Source of the DNA: Verrucolacustris abundans
GTDB taxonomy: Bacteria; Verrucomicrobiota; Verrucomicrobiia; Methylacidiphilales; Verrucolacustridaceae
NCBI GenBank assembly: GCA_965194535.1
Contig: OZ239145.1
Location: 1,364,001-1,428,000, forward strand
Length of the DNA: 64,000 bases
Direction of reading: 5' to 3'
Shown here: piece by piece, positions 33,635 through 41,247 of the stretch
Position numbering within the stretch: the stretch's first letter is position 1
Layout of the letters: each line of letters starts with the position of its first letter
Program-made: the position numbers and the translations under genes
Notes under the pieces: generated by a model
Seen by the model: only the letters and a program-made list of their open reading frames with translations
Database searches by the model: none
Told to the model about the DNA's origin: nothing

Positions 33635-34357
33635 CTAGTAGTTTTGCCCTAAGAGCCTTCTCAACGCCACCACCACTCCACCGAGAGCCAACAGCGAGAG
33701 CGAGGAGGGTTCGGGGGTTAATGCAAGGGTATTGGCATTGACATATGTGCCAACGATTACATCGCTTATTTGCATATCTCTAATCGCTACCACTTTACTC
33801 GCCAAGTTAATAGAGGGAGCAAAATATTTGTATGATGCGCTACTTGTATTGCTCCAGATTGCCCAAGCAGTCCCGCCAAACGATGCTTCCTCCATAAGAT
33901 TAGTGGACGTATCCCATTCACCCGCGTTGAAAGCCGCGATAAAGAGCTGTTTCCCTAGTAGATCAGGATACAATTGAGTATCAAGATACACGGTACCACC
34001 AATCCAGGACGTGTTTGGCCTTGTATTTGTCGGGATATTTTTTGAAAACTCCCAATCGGCAGGGTTTGCCGAACCAGCACTAAGAAAAAGTCGTATATCC
34101 TTAAAACCAGAGTTTTTAAGACCAGTCCAAGCGTTACTAGGGGTTAGGTTTTGCAAATAGGTAAGATCGGGCATGGGGTCGGCAAAGTAGCCAACCGAAA
34201 TTCCGCCTGCTGTAAGGTATGTCCCGTCAGAATTAAGAAGCTGACCTGTTACTGTTGGAGGATTATCGTTAAATACGACCCCTATAGTAATTCCTGCTTT
34301 CGTGCTGCATACGCATAAACCTCCCCCCAACACCAACACGGCAAGTAGCTTTCCCAT
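33635..34357 (-). CDS. PEP-CTERM-sorted surface protein (cargo)
   Basis: 240 aa. The signal peptide (1-21) starts MGKLLAVLVLGGGLCVC. The mature part is a beta-rich domain of unknown function with repeated Thr/Asn/Gly content. The C-terminus TPEPSSLSLLALGGVVVALR plus a basic tail is a complete PEP-CTERM tag. The element has no exosortase, so it must use the host's, which also handles the host PEP-CTERM protein at 14631. It is 11 nt upstream of the C-type lectin gene, in the same transcript direction. The 193-nt gap 34358-34550 shows no clear gene. Confidence 0.85.
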   Translation of the reverse strand: MGKLLAVLVLGGGLCVCSTKAGITIGVVFNDNPPTVTGQLLNSDGTYLTAGGISVGYFADPMPDLTYLQNLTPSNAWTGLKNSGFKDIRLFLSAGSANPADWEFSKNIPTNTRPNTSWIGGTVYLDTQLYPDLLGKQLFIAAFNAGEWDTSTNLMEEASFGGTAWAIWSNTSSASYKYFAPSINLASKVVAIRDMQISDVIVGTYVNANTLALTPEPSSLSLLALGGVVVALRRLLGQNY

Positions 34358-34550
34358 TTATTCACTTAAGCACTCCCCGCCCGTTTTTTCAACCCTCGCC
34401 CTGTGGATTTAAGGCGTTAGCACTTTTGGGCTATCGAATTTCTGTTTCTCCGCCTCCCCGCCATCAGCACCGACCCGTTTTTCCATGCGACCTTTTTCAG
34501 AGAAGATTCTTGAATAAATAGTAAAAAGGCAATCAAAGAGGTAACTGGGT

Positions 34551-35447
34551 TTACTTGGCGGTAACAATCCGCCTTCTTTCTTCAAGTTCTGTTTGGAGTT
34601 TTTTGTCTGAAGATTGATTTTTGATCAGTGCTTCATAAAAGATCTGGAGTACTTCATCAAGTTCGACTACGGATTTATATTTTGTGTTGTTACCAATAAT
34701 CTGATCGGTAAAGCCATCTGGATTAAGCAAAACAAGGTATGTCAAAATCTTAAAGGCGTATTTTGAGGCTAGCCGTCTATTGCCCTCTGTATTTTTATTA
34801 GCAATCATTGAATACTGCGCGAACGCACCATTGTAGTCATTTTGGAAACCACCCGGATTAACTTTTGGATCAAAAATCATAATACCTTCACCGTTTCCGG
34901 GATAGGTTTCACCAAAGAGTATAAGATCTGAGGTTAGCTTTCCTTTTATTGTAATATACCTCTGTTTCTTTTCCATTTCGGCTCTTTGCAGGCTCTCATT
35001 TTTTATGCGTTCCTGAGTTTGTAGTTGATTTAATTTGTCTTCCTCTTCTTTTTGCAGAGCCTCCCGCAGAAGTAGTTCCCATTTTGCCTTTATTTCAGGA
35101 CTAAATCTTGGATCTTTTGAAAGCCTACTTCCGTCCTTGGGAAATAGTTCCAAGGCCTTTTTTAAATAATCAGATTTTCCGCTAAAGTTTTCGCCTGGGA
35201 AAAGGCATGCTATTTCTATGACATCAGTGTTTTTACAAAGAATTAGCTTTTCGTTTAAGTCAATTATCTCAAGGTGCTGATCGGTAGTTTTTATTTTTTC
35301 CGCCTCAATTGGGGCTTGTTTTGACTGAATCACTATCACCTTTTTGAAAGGCGTTTCTACTATTTCATTAAGACTTTTTTCTGCGGATAAGGCGCAGGAT
35401 GGTTGAATAAATAAACTAATTAAATAAAAGCTGAATGCTCTATTCAT
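34551..35447 (-). CDS. Exported protein of unknown function with coiled coil (cargo)
   Basis: 298 aa from the ATG at 35447, which gives a signal peptide (MNRAFSFYLISLFIQPSCAL). The frame is open up to 35540, but that part overlaps the upstream gene and lacks signal character. A charged coiled coil lies at about 125-165 (KEEEDKLNQLQTQERIKNES), followed by a C-terminal domain of about 130 residues. No family recognised. The DNA is strongly A+T-rich. It follows the 167-aa gene after 46 nt. Confidence 0.72.
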   Translation of the reverse strand: MNRAFSFYLISLFIQPSCALSAEKSLNEIVETPFKKVIVIQSKQAPIEAEKIKTTDQHLEIIDLNEKLILCKNTDVIEIACLFPGENFSGKSDYLKKALELFPKDGSRLSKDPRFSPEIKAKWELLLREALQKEEEDKLNQLQTQERIKNESLQRAEMEKKQRYITIKGKLTSDLILFGETYPGNGEGIMIFDPKVNPGGFQNDYNGAFAQYSMIANKNTEGNRRLASKYAFKILTYLVLLNPDGFTDQIIGNNTKYKSVVELDEVLQIFYEALIKNQSSDKKLQTELEERRRIVTAK

Positions 35448-35493
35448 TTGAAAGAGAGAGAGGCGGGGTTGGTGATTCTTCGCCAAAACAGAT

Positions 35494-35997
35494 TTACAAT
35501 TTTTTAATTCTTTCAATATCCTGCTTGTTTTTTTGATCAAGATATACGGCAGTTGAAATTACGAGTTTTTGGCCTCCTTGCTCACTTACTACCCACACTG
35601 CGTTTCGCGAATCGTCTGGATTTAGAACATAAGCTCCTAGTAGGTGTTTGTGGCCTTGCTTAACGAGATTTCGAATATCGGAGGCTACCCATTTGTCGTC
35701 TACACTTTTCTTAAATAAATCAAGAAATGCGAAAATTTCGGTACCTGTAAATTTGGATGAATCAATTTCTCTATGTATTTGCGGCTGCCAGATTTCAACC
35801 ATAAACGCTTTTTCGTTTTTAAGCTTAAAGTTTAATAAAATACCGGATTTCTCAAAAATATAACTTCCGTTTTCCTCCTCAGCATAAATTGGATCGCCGT
35901 ATCTTGCCTTAAGTTGTTCAAGTGACTCTTCCAGCCTCGCCTCTGCTACCCCGACAAGAACCAACCCTACGAGAAAAACAGCCAAAACTGACTTCAT
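35494..35997 (-). CDS. Small exported protein of unknown function (cargo)
   Basis: 167 aa. The signal peptide is MKSVLAVFLVGLVLVGVAEA. The block RLEESLEQLKARYGDPIYA just after it resembles a short motif common at the start of small exported Verrucomicrobiota proteins. A mixed alpha/beta domain follows (about 25-165). Function unknown. Its ATG overlaps the stop of the HNH gene upstream (ATGA), so the two are coupled. Confidence 0.75.
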   Translation of the reverse strand: MKSVLAVFLVGLVLVGVAEARLEESLEQLKARYGDPIYAEEENGSYIFEKSGILLNFKLKNEKAFMVEIWQPQIHREIDSSKFTGTEIFAFLDLFKKSVDDKWVASDIRNLVKQGHKHLLGAYVLNPDDSRNAVWVVSEQGGQKLVISTAVYLDQKNKQDIERIKKL

Positions 35998-36617
35998 ATC
36001 CTAAATCTACCAAGATCCTTCACTTTTTGGGAACTACTTTTTTCCCGCTCCCACCCCTCCTCCGAAAGCAACTTTGCCTTATAAAGCTCCTTTGCGAAGA
36101 CCTTTGCCCTTTCCGTCACCTTGTCGCTCTTGGCTCGGTTGAGAGAAGCAGGCAGCAACTCCAAGTTCATCACTTGGTTTTGAAGTTCAGGGCAAACCGA
36201 CCTTGGGATAACATGGTCAGCTTCAGCCTCCTGCCCTGCATACTGCCCCTTGGTAATCGTTGCTGACTTACCTCGCCTCAACTCAGCCATTCCTTCAGGG
36301 GTCAAAAGTCCTAGTTCCTTGGCGATCTTTAGGTTCTCCAACAAACCCCAGCGGACAAACCCCGCATATGGCGTTCCATCAGTCTTATTCAGCTTGGCCG
36401 ATTCATCTAGGACGACCTCAGGCTTCTCCCCCTGCTCTTCGGCATAGGCCAGCCAGTAGACACATTTCTGCATGCGGGGGTTAGCTGCTCGCTCGCCTTT
36501 GAGCGTTGCCAGCTTTGCGGGATCTGTCTGAGCGGCAATCGCCACCGCTGCAGTAGAAGGTGCGGCCATGATGTAGGGCGCGGCCGCCAGCGCCAGCATA
36601 AGCAGTATTTTAGGCAT
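35994..36617 (-). CDS. Exported HNH-type endonuclease-like protein (cargo)
   Basis: 207 aa. A signal peptide (1-19, LLMLALAAAPYIMAA) is present, which is unusual for an HNH fold. The C-terminal half reads AEADHVIPRSVCPELQNQVM (D134, H135) followed by NLELLPASLNRAKSDK (N151, N160), a recognisable HNH-like arrangement where the last His is replaced or moved. It may degrade DNA or RNA outside the cytoplasm. No immunity gene is recognisable, unless the coupled 167-aa protein serves so. The first gene of a minus-strand cargo pair. Confidence 0.72.
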   Translation of the reverse strand: MPKILLMLALAAAPYIMAAPSTAAVAIAAQTDPAKLATLKGERAANPRMQKCVYWLAYAEEQGEKPEVVLDESAKLNKTDGTPYAGFVRWGLLENLKIAKELGLLTPEGMAELRRGKSATITKGQYAGQEAEADHVIPRSVCPELQNQVMNLELLPASLNRAKSDKVTERAKVFAKELYKAKLLSEEGWEREKSSSQKVKDLGRFRI

Positions 36618-36690
36618 GGTTTAGGTTATTGCGTCTTCTCCCACTCCTTAATCCTTGCCATACGGAACGATTTGGGAGCAGAGTTAGTGA

Positions 36691-37080
36691 ATGAGATTAA
36701 TTCCTCTATTACTACTCGTCGGAATAGGCATCAATTACGCCATTGCAACTGAAGGGCCTTCTCTAGAATACTTAAAAAAGGCCCTCAATAGGGCAACTTA
36801 TTCTGAGATTGTTCTCGAATCTGAACCGGCCACTTCACGAGAAGTATTAGCCGACGGAAGTTCAGTTGCGATTTGGAACTCGGATATTCTTTATATCAAC
36901 GACGGAGTTGGAGGGAAGGTACCGAAGTTTAAGATGTGTGTTTTCAATTCGAATGGAATACTTGTGAGATATAAATGGAAAAGAGGTCTTCTGGGCGGTG
37001 ATTCCAAAGAGGACAACGAGGAAACAGCAAACACCAAGGCAAAAGTTAAGCAGAGCAATTCTTCGTCTTCGAGCAGATGA
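36691..37080 (+). CDS. Small exported protein of unknown function (cargo)
   Basis: 129 aa. Signal peptide MRLIPLLLLVGIGINYAIAT, a short beta-rich domain (about 22-100: EIVLESEPATSREVLADGSS and later FKMCVFNSNGILVRYKW), and a Lys/Ser-rich tail ending SSSSSR. The small domain resembles the SmpA/OmlA-like fold in outline, which is weak evidence. It lies 9 nt upstream of the Sel1 gene, suggesting one transcript. Confidence 0.7.
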   Translation: MRLIPLLLLVGIGINYAIATEGPSLEYLKKALNRATYSEIVLESEPATSREVLADGSSVAIWNSDILYINDGVGGKVPKFKMCVFNSNGILVRYKWKRGLLGGDSKEDNEETANTKAKVKQSNSSSSSR

Positions 37081-37089
37081 AATGCACCT

Positions 37090-37896
37090 ATGAGAAGAAT
37101 AATTCCCTTACTTTTACTGATTGGAATGTTGGCGGTGAGTGGATGGGCAGTGTTTGTAATAGAACCCTTTTCACCAGAACTGGTCAAAAAGGCAGAAGCG
37201 GGAAATGCGATGGCACAATGCTCGCTTGGTTCATGCTACTTGGGAGGAAAAGGCATTACCCAGGATTACAAGGAAGCAGTTAAGTGGTTTACGAAGTCCG
37301 TTGAGCAAGGGGATGCGATGGCACAAGGCTTGCTTGGTTTTTGCTACTTGGAAGGAAAAGGCGTTACCCAAGATTACAAAGAAGCGGTTAAGTGGTTTAC
37401 GAAATCGGCTGAGCAGGGTTTTTTTGTGGCACAATTCTTCCTTGGGGTGAGTTACTTTCATGGCGAAGGCGTTACCCAAGATTACAAAGAAGCGGTTAAG
37501 TGGTTTACGAAGGCCGCGGAGCAGGAAGATCCGATGGCACAATGCTTGCTTGGTAAATGCTACTTGGAAGGAAAAGGCGTTACCCAGGATTACAAAGAAG
37601 CGGTTAAGTGGTTTACTATAGCGGCTAAAAAAGAGGATAAAGGCGGACAGGGTGGCCTTGGTTTATGCTACTACTTCGGCCAAGGCGTTACCCAAGATTA
37701 CAAAGAAGCGGTTAAGTGGTTTACGAAGGCGGCGGAACAAGGTAACGCGGATGCACAATACACACTTGGCATTTGCTACTTGGAAGGAAATGGTGTTACC
37801 CAAGATTACAAAGAAGCGGTTAAGTGGTTTACGAAGGCAGCGGAACAAGGTAACGCGGATGCAAAAGAGGAGCTCGAAAAGCTGAAGTCTAAATAA
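37090..37896 (+). CDS. Exported Sel1-repeat protein with near-identical repeats (cargo)
   Basis: 268 aa. Signal peptide (1-20), then six Sel1 repeats of 36 residues carrying the phrase TQDYKEAVKWFTK with little change. At DNA level the period is exactly 108 bp (ttaccc at 37256, 37364, 37472 and so on). This implies recent duplication and lets repeat number change by slippage or recombination. Probably a periplasmic or surface scaffold. Closest likely relatives are other bacterial Sel1 proteins; partner unknown. Confidence 0.9.
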   Translation: MRRIIPLLLLIGMLAVSGWAVFVIEPFSPELVKKAEAGNAMAQCSLGSCYLGGKGITQDYKEAVKWFTKSVEQGDAMAQGLLGFCYLEGKGVTQDYKEAVKWFTKSAEQGFFVAQFFLGVSYFHGEGVTQDYKEAVKWFTKAAEQEDPMAQCLLGKCYLEGKGVTQDYKEAVKWFTIAAKKEDKGGQGGLGLCYYFGQGVTQDYKEAVKWFTKAAEQGNADAQYTLGICYLEGNGVTQDYKEAVKWFTKAAEQGNADAKEELEKLKSK

Positions 37897-38183
37897 GCCT
37901 CTGCCCTCACACAAACGGATCGCCTATCCCCTTCCCCAACCTAACGCTGTCGCCTTCTGTCGTTCATCGATTCCAAAACTAGGTCAGATTTTTCTGGGGG
38001 GGGTATGTGTATGTGATCGGCCGCTGGGGGCGGTGGCAGGGGGCGTGGTGGTGGGGTGACTAGGCCGAGCCAGGTGCCGGCGGCTGATCTGACCCAAGCT
38101 GGCTGGGATACGTAAGGGCAACGTAAGGGCAATAGCGCGTATGCACCCAATCTGACAGAGTAATTATACCAACGACCCCAATC
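37897..38183. other. Gene-free right end of the element, with G-rich tract
   Basis: 287 nt without a credible gene. The plus strand holds a G-rich run from 37996 (eight Gs) through 38056 with further G4-5 blocks, a possible G-quadruplex. The arm-type repeats (38111-38133) lie near attR. Confidence 0.6.
38111..38133 (+). repeat. Right integrase arm-type repeats
   Basis: Same 23-nt tandem TAAGGGCAA block as 25931-25953, one mismatch, same orientation, 50 nt inside attR. The match of position and orientation at both ends supports integrase binding. Confidence 0.8.
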
Positions 38184-38225
38184 TTTCTAATCCGCGGGTC
38201 GGTGGTTCGAATCCACCCGGGCGCG
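38184..38225 (+). other. attR: 42-bp duplicate of tRNA-Arg 3' half
   Basis: Identical to 25802-25843. No 5' tRNA half precedes it, so it is the right boundary of the element. The gap 38226-38463 after it holds no gene; a TTTTTTT run at about 38331 and an A-run at about 38356 are the only simple features. Confidence 0.97.
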
Positions 38226-38472
38226 ATAAGCCGGCACATTTTGTACCGTTTTTCATAATGCCCTCCACCCGCTGGTGGTAAGCTGGAGTAAGGCGATCAT
38301 CGGACCTGTAATCAAAAAACTACCATCATTTTTTTCAAGATCTTCCTAGGGCGACGCAAAAAAAAACACCGTGTCAGCACTTTGACCCAATGTCCGGTCT
38401 ATGGCGTGGTTAGACCTTCTTGCGAAAAGTATGGCGTAATGCAATTTCAATAAGTTACGATTAGTGGAAGAA

Positions 38473-39717
38473 ATGTCCCTAAACAAACGAGATTCACTTC
38501 ACCAAACGCTACCAGCAAAGAAAATTGGTCTGCTGGCGTTTAGCGGGGCGACCTTTTTGTTTTTTTACCAGCAAACAATCGAAAATTCATACGCGCCACT
38601 TCGCGCGGAATTTGCGCAGGATCTTGACCTAAGCACTTTACAAACCGCGTTCATTTCCACGGCATTTCTGATTGCGTTTGCAATTGCGCAAATACCCTCC
38701 GGATTATTACTGGATCGATTTGGTCCTGCGCGGTTGCTGCCAGTAGTAGCTATAACAACTGGGTTTGCCGCAGCCATGCTTAGCAAATGCGATGGACTCG
38801 CTGGCGCGATCGCCGCGCGCGCGCTGTTGGGCGTGGCGTCCGCATTTGTTTGCCCGGCCATAGCCGCCATTACACGCCGCGCAATGCCCTTGCATCTGTT
38901 CGCGCTGTTCATGGGCGCGGCCGACATGGTGATTGGTTTAGGAGGAGTTACCGGAATTTGGGGTGCGAATGAGTTGCAAGCCGCCACAAATTGGCGCGTG
39001 GCATTACAGATTGCCGCCATTGTCGCCCTGCCAACGGCGTTGATATTGTATTTCTATGTGCCGCAGAAGTGGTTTGGGGCTGGCGCGCATTCCAAATCAC
39101 AAGCCTGCAAAAGAATTTCCGCGATCGACTCGATGAAGGATTTGTTGACGCGCGCCGACGTTCGCGTGGCGTGCATGATTTACGCAGGCGTGTGCGGAAC
39201 CTTGTGTGGCTTTGGTGGCATGTGGAATATGCAGTTGGCCGAGTCGTGGGAGTGGAAAGAAGCCCAAGCCGTGTTGATTGCGACAAGTTTCTTTGTGGGC
39301 ATTGCAATTGGCTCGCCCTTCACTGGATGGATTGGCGGCAAGTTTGGTTCTCGCGCCACACTCCTTGTCTGCATGTGGGTTACCTTGATTGCATTTCTAT
39401 TTTGGCTGTTGGTGCCATCAGATTGGCCACTTTGGTTTGATGCCATGAATGTTGGTTTGATTGGAGCGGGATTGTCTTCCATGGTGCTCGCCTTCGAAAT
39501 TGCGGGCAGATCATTACCGCCAGAACGCGTGGCTTCTGCGATTGCCTTGGTGAATTTGGCCGGAATTTTGGCAGGCGTGTTGCTGGAACTTATTCCGGGT
39601 TTCATATCGCAACTTATGAACGCGCCGCCGCTTCGCGAAATGCAAATGGCCAATGGGGTGTTTGCAGTTGTGCTAGCATTTACAATTTGGGTCACACGCA
39701 AAGTTGATCCCAGGTAG
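38473..39717 (+). CDS. Major facilitator superfamily transporter
   Basis: 414 aa from the ATG at 38473 (a GTG at 38464 is in frame). About twelve membrane helices. Motif A-like PSGLLLDRFGPARLLP after helix 2, and FTGWIGGKFGSR in the second half. Similar in layout to bacterial nitrate/oxalate/sugar-phosphate-type MFS proteins; the substrate is not predictable. Codon choice (many GCG, TTG, GGC) differs from both the element and nearby host genes. It lies between attR and a third copy of the tRNA 3' end, so it may have come in with a separate insertion. Confidence 0.88.
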   Translation: MSLNKRDSLHQTLPAKKIGLLAFSGATFLFFYQQTIENSYAPLRAEFAQDLDLSTLQTAFISTAFLIAFAIAQIPSGLLLDRFGPARLLPVVAITTGFAAAMLSKCDGLAGAIAARALLGVASAFVCPAIAAITRRAMPLHLFALFMGAADMVIGLGGVTGIWGANELQAATNWRVALQIAAIVALPTALILYFYVPQKWFGAGAHSKSQACKRISAIDSMKDLLTRADVRVACMIYAGVCGTLCGFGGMWNMQLAESWEWKEAQAVLIATSFFVGIAIGSPFTGWIGGKFGSRATLLVCMWVTLIAFLFWLLVPSDWPLWFDAMNVGLIGAGLSSMVLAFEIAGRSLPPERVASAIALVNLAGILAGVLLELIPGFISQLMNAPPLREMQMANGVFAVVLAFTIWVTRKVDPR

Positions 39718-39787
39718 AATACAGTTATGCCGCGGGGCAATTTTAAAGGAACTTGATCATGATCACCCCAAGAGTAATCAGCGCTGC

Positions 39788-39801
39788 TCCACCCGGGCGC
39801 G
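39788..39801 (+). repeat. Third, partial copy of the tRNA-Arg 3' end (14 bp)
   Basis: TCCACCCGGGCGCG matches 25830-25843 exactly. It could be the att remnant of an earlier or tandem insertion carrying the MFS gene (38226-39801), or the original host junction. Confidence 0.6.
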
Positions 39802-39818
39802 ACGCCTCATTCCCTAAC

Positions 39819-40301
39819 TTATCTCGAACTTGCAGCCGTATTCGTTGAGTAAAAGATCACCCGATTACTTCCCTTTACCTCGAAGTAGTGAGCAGGATTC
39901 GAGTCCGGATTCGTCGGATCGCAGTGAAACTTGATCTCCGTAAAGTCGTCAAATCCATCCTGGTCGGAATCGATCAGTTCCCCCAGCGATTGAGGTGCCT
40001 CCAGTGTCTCCCCCTTCTTCACCCATCGCCCCTCCAGCCAGTAGATCTCCTGCCTCACCAAGGATTGATTCAACTTCGCATCCTTCGCCTTTTCTTTCTC
40101 CCGCTCCAAACGAGCCTCCTTGGACTCAGGCGTCTCCAACCCAGGAGACGGCTCAATTATCACCACCCCATTTTGATTAAATTCATTCCAAACTGTTGAA
40201 ACCTCATCTTCTCCCATCCCAGATATCGGCCAAATCGCCAACACAAGTAGAACCCCGCGACTAGCAAACAACCTCATCCCGTAATTCTGCAATCTCAACA
40301 C
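39819..40301 (-). CDS. Exported protein with a thrombospondin-3-like calcium-binding repeat
   Basis: 160 aa. A signal-like N-terminus (about 8-30, VLLVLAIWPISGMG), a charged helix (about 55-80) and the segment DSDQDGFDDFTEIKFHCDPT (about 110-130), which resembles the Ca-binding D-x-D-x-D-G repeats frequent in Verrucomicrobiota surface proteins. Function unknown. The start may lie a few codons downstream at MRLFASRG. Confidence 0.7.
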   Translation of the reverse strand: MLRLQNYGMRLFASRGVLLVLAIWPISGMGEDEVSTVWNEFNQNGVVIIEPSPGLETPESKEARLEREKEKAKDAKLNQSLVRQEIYWLEGRWVKKGETLEAPQSLGELIDSDQDGFDDFTEIKFHCDPTNPDSNPAHYFEVKGSNRVIFYSTNTAASSR

Positions 40302-40317
40302 GCCCTACCAAGCCAAT

Positions 40318-41205
40318 TTAAGGTCCCACCGAATCCCCGCGCGTCAGCTCATTTCTCCACTCCCGTAACTCCCTCGCTTTCTGCGCGGATAGCTTCTTTG
40401 TTTTCGGCGTCTTTCTCTCCCCGACACCCGCGAAAAGAATCCTCTCTACCATCTCCGTTCCCTCATCAATCGGTAGGTGCCCAACCCCAGGGAGTACATG
40501 CACTCTGGCCTCAGGGAAGACCCGCCGCCACCGCCCGACCGCCAGCTTGACCGCCCCAAAGGTCTTCTGCCCATATATAATGTCGTTCGGAGTCTTTAAG
40601 CCCTGAAACTGCTCGGGCGCTCCAGCACTTTCAAACATCCTCAAATAAGCCAATGTCACCCGATGGTTCACTTGAGCAAATGATTCAGTCAGATCCACTT
40701 TTCCTGACCTCTTTTCACTGAGGAACAGATTTGTAATCCATCGACCCAACGGATTGGCAAATGCCGTCGAATACATGACTCGCCCTAGGACAGGCATGAG
40801 AAAGAGGCGAAAATACCAAGGACACTCTGCAAAGGGGTCGATCATCACGAGTCGTCCCACAACACTTTCTCGCCCCATCTCCACTAGCTCCCTCGCCACG
40901 AAAAGCGCCATCAATCCCCCCGTACAACTTCCCACCAACGTCAGATTCTCCTTTTCCAGTCCCACCAACTCCTTCGCCAAACTCCGTGCTACCTCACGGA
41001 TTTCCCAACGCGCCGGTTCAGGCGTTTGGCCACACCCTGGCAGATCATAGCTGTAGAACGATATAGCCTCAGGAAGCTTCTCCAGTAACGGTTGAAAGGT
41101 CCTGTGATCCCCGCTCCACCCATGGAAACCTACAACCACTTTCCCCCCTCTTCCTGTTTGGACACGGTGCATCCCCAATTCTCCCTTTTTCACCCAGCGA
41201 GACAA
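40318..41205 (-). CDS. Alpha/beta hydrolase with Cys nucleophile
   Basis: 295 aa with the alpha/beta-hydrolase core. Oxyanion-hole region VVGFHGWSGD (about 24-33), nucleophile elbow LVGSCTGGLMA, where the position usually held by Ser (G-x-S-x-G) is Cys94, and catalytic His in LPGVGHLPIDEG. Cys elbows occur in dienelactone hydrolase-type enzymes. The C-terminal tail is basic (KKLSAQKARELREWR). Substrate unknown. It is 16 nt upstream of the exported gene at 39819, on the same strand. Confidence 0.85.
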   Translation of the reverse strand: MSRWVKKGELGMHRVQTGRGGKVVVGFHGWSGDHRTFQPLLEKLPEAISFYSYDLPGCGQTPEPARWEIREVARSLAKELVGLEKENLTLVGSCTGGLMALFVARELVEMGRESVVGRLVMIDPFAECPWYFRLFLMPVLGRVMYSTAFANPLGRWITNLFLSEKRSGKVDLTESFAQVNHRVTLAYLRMFESAGAPEQFQGLKTPNDIIYGQKTFGAVKLAVGRWRRVFPEARVHVLPGVGHLPIDEGTEMVERILFAGVGERKTPKTKKLSAQKARELREWRNELTRGDSVGP

Positions 41206-41247
41206 TCCAGACTTCCCACAACGATTCCCTGCTTTTAAAATCCCCCT

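Larger units (their letters stand above)
25844..38225. mobile_element. Integrated 12.4-kb phage-satellite-like element in tRNA-Arg
   Basis: Bounded by 42-bp direct repeats and carrying its own integrase next to attL. Left half (plus strand): integrase, 69-aa ORF, palindromic operator, HTH/excisionase-like gene, primase, RepA-like ATPase, origin-like repeats, TerS-like gene. Right half: eight genes for exported proteins. No capsid, portal, tail, large terminase, conjugation or partition gene is seen. The right half is visibly more A+T-rich than the flanking host DNA. Gene content and order match phage-inducible chromosomal island-type satellites, but helper dependence is inferred. Confidence 0.9.

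Noticed and set aside
34358..34550. A 25-codon minus-strand frame beginning MEKRVGADGGEAEKQ
   Set aside because: It has an AAGG before the ATG but is very short and lacks any neighbour link. It could be part of a dispersed repeat; not supported as a gene.
37211..37885. Repeated sequence resembling a CRISPR or satellite array
   Set aside because: The period is 108 bp, exactly 36 codons, and the frame encodes Sel1 repeats. There are no unique spacers.
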